From assembly GCA_963457665.1 (NCBI GenBank), contig OY735203.1, positions 17,063,994 to 17,127,993 on the forward strand: DNA of 64,000 bases, written 5' to 3'. Positions 63,391 to 64,000 of the stretch are shown here, piece by piece. The stretch comes from Thysanoteuthis rhombus (Eukaryota; Mollusca; Cephalopoda; Oegopsida; Thysanoteuthidae). The position numbers were made by a program, and so were the translations under genes. The notes beneath the pieces were generated by a model. That model was not told the DNA's origin. It made no database searches and saw only the letters and a program-made list of their open reading frames with translations. The first letter of the stretch is position 1, and each line of letters starts with the position of its first letter.

Positions 63391-64000
63391 ATTTTTTGTC
63401 TGAGACAAGTCTCATCTTGACGCTATCTTCCCAGGGCTGGGAACCTCTGTCCCATCAGCCGTGCTGCTGCCCCTTGACATCCTCCCGGTGGTATCTCCGG
63501 CCATCATCTTTACTCCCAGGTGGTTGCCGGTATATATTTATTCATTTTATCGATTTAGCTCTGGCTTTGATCCATGTCAACTGTTTGATTTCATAACATG
63601 ACATGATCGGTATGTCTATGTGTCAATCGCATGATCCAACCTCTCATCAAACTCCAGTCCAAGCCTGGATTTGCTTTAATTTTGTGAGAAAAAAAACAAG
63701 AAAAAAACAAACAATTTTCGTCAAATTTTCCGAAGTAAATATTGACATTCTCCTACCATGATTAGAAATCATAACCAGCTAATAAATATCCTCATCTCTT
63801 ACTGATTGACCTGAATTGACAAGTCTTCCAAAATTCATCTCAAAAATGCATGAAGACTTATTATTTTATTCTAATGAATAAATACATATGAGCAAAAAAG
63901 TGTTTTAATCGTTTCTACTTTACCTACAATAAACAAATGGCAGTAATCATATTCAGGATAGAGCAGATAGTGGTGATGACCCCCGTTGCTTTCAGGCTTG
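63389..64000. other. Short GC-richer patch followed by AT-rich sequence
   Basis: 63410-63530 is unusually rich in C and G for this window (TCCCAGGGCTGGGAACC, CTCCCGGTGGTATCTCC) with no long frame. The remainder is AT-rich without features. Confidence 0.35.

Overview
This 64 kb window is AT-rich, repeat-dense animal DNA. It contains no recognisable intact host gene. Everything that reads as protein belongs to a retroelement, and nearly all long apparent reading frames besides these are translations of (TA)n, (GA)n or (TTA)n arrays or antisense shadows. About twenty (TA)n or compound (CA)n(TA)n arrays, RTE-type LINEs with (GAT)n tails, Penelope-like elements (PLEs), an R2-type LINE with (AAT)n tails and 5S-rRNA-like repeats together suggest a lophotrochozoan, most plausibly a cephalopod mollusc such as an octopus. 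That assignment is inference; no host marker gene is visible.

Layout. 0-5 kb: 3' end of a PLE (minus) ending at a (TA)n array, two copies of an unnamed dispersed repeat (family A), one copy of a second (family B), and compound microsatellites. 5-23 kb: decayed RTE LINE pieces (5.5, 9.6, 11.5-11.9, 13.1-13.7, 17.7-18.2 kb), one with the inverted 5' segment of twin priming, an unidentified broken ORF near 10.3 kb, tRNA-like repeats near 20.7 and 21.5 kb, and an R2-type LINE 3' end at 22.5-22.8 kb.

24.3-29.4 kb is the most informative block. A PLE on the minus strand (reverse transcriptase plus GIY-YIG-like endonuclease) is flanked on both sides by (TA)n. It is interrupted by a 1.3 kb, 5'-truncated, nearly intact RTE LINE on the plus strand. 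The RTE is flanked by an 8-bp duplication, GTTGATGT, and removing the insert with one duplicate restores the PLE frame. A C-rich block upstream of the PLE carries a hammerhead-ribozyme-like motif on the opposite strand.

35.5-38.65 kb: two head-to-tail copies of an R2-type LINE (minus). The upstream copy keeps a 479-codon frame running from the catalytic YMDD box through a CCHC knuckle and restriction-like endonuclease to a natural stop. 30.3, 34.6 and 40.95 kb: three diverged 5S-rRNA-like sequences. 39.7-50.8 kb: more RTE 3' ends, a LINE remnant at 44 kb, and a third family A copy holding a GC-rich, internally repeated 1 kb core. 51-64 kb: microsatellites, more family B copies, and two adjacent reverse-transcriptase remnants at 58.3-59.8 kb. 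The elements do not form a pathway; they record successive and nested insertions, with tails that seed or use microsatellites.
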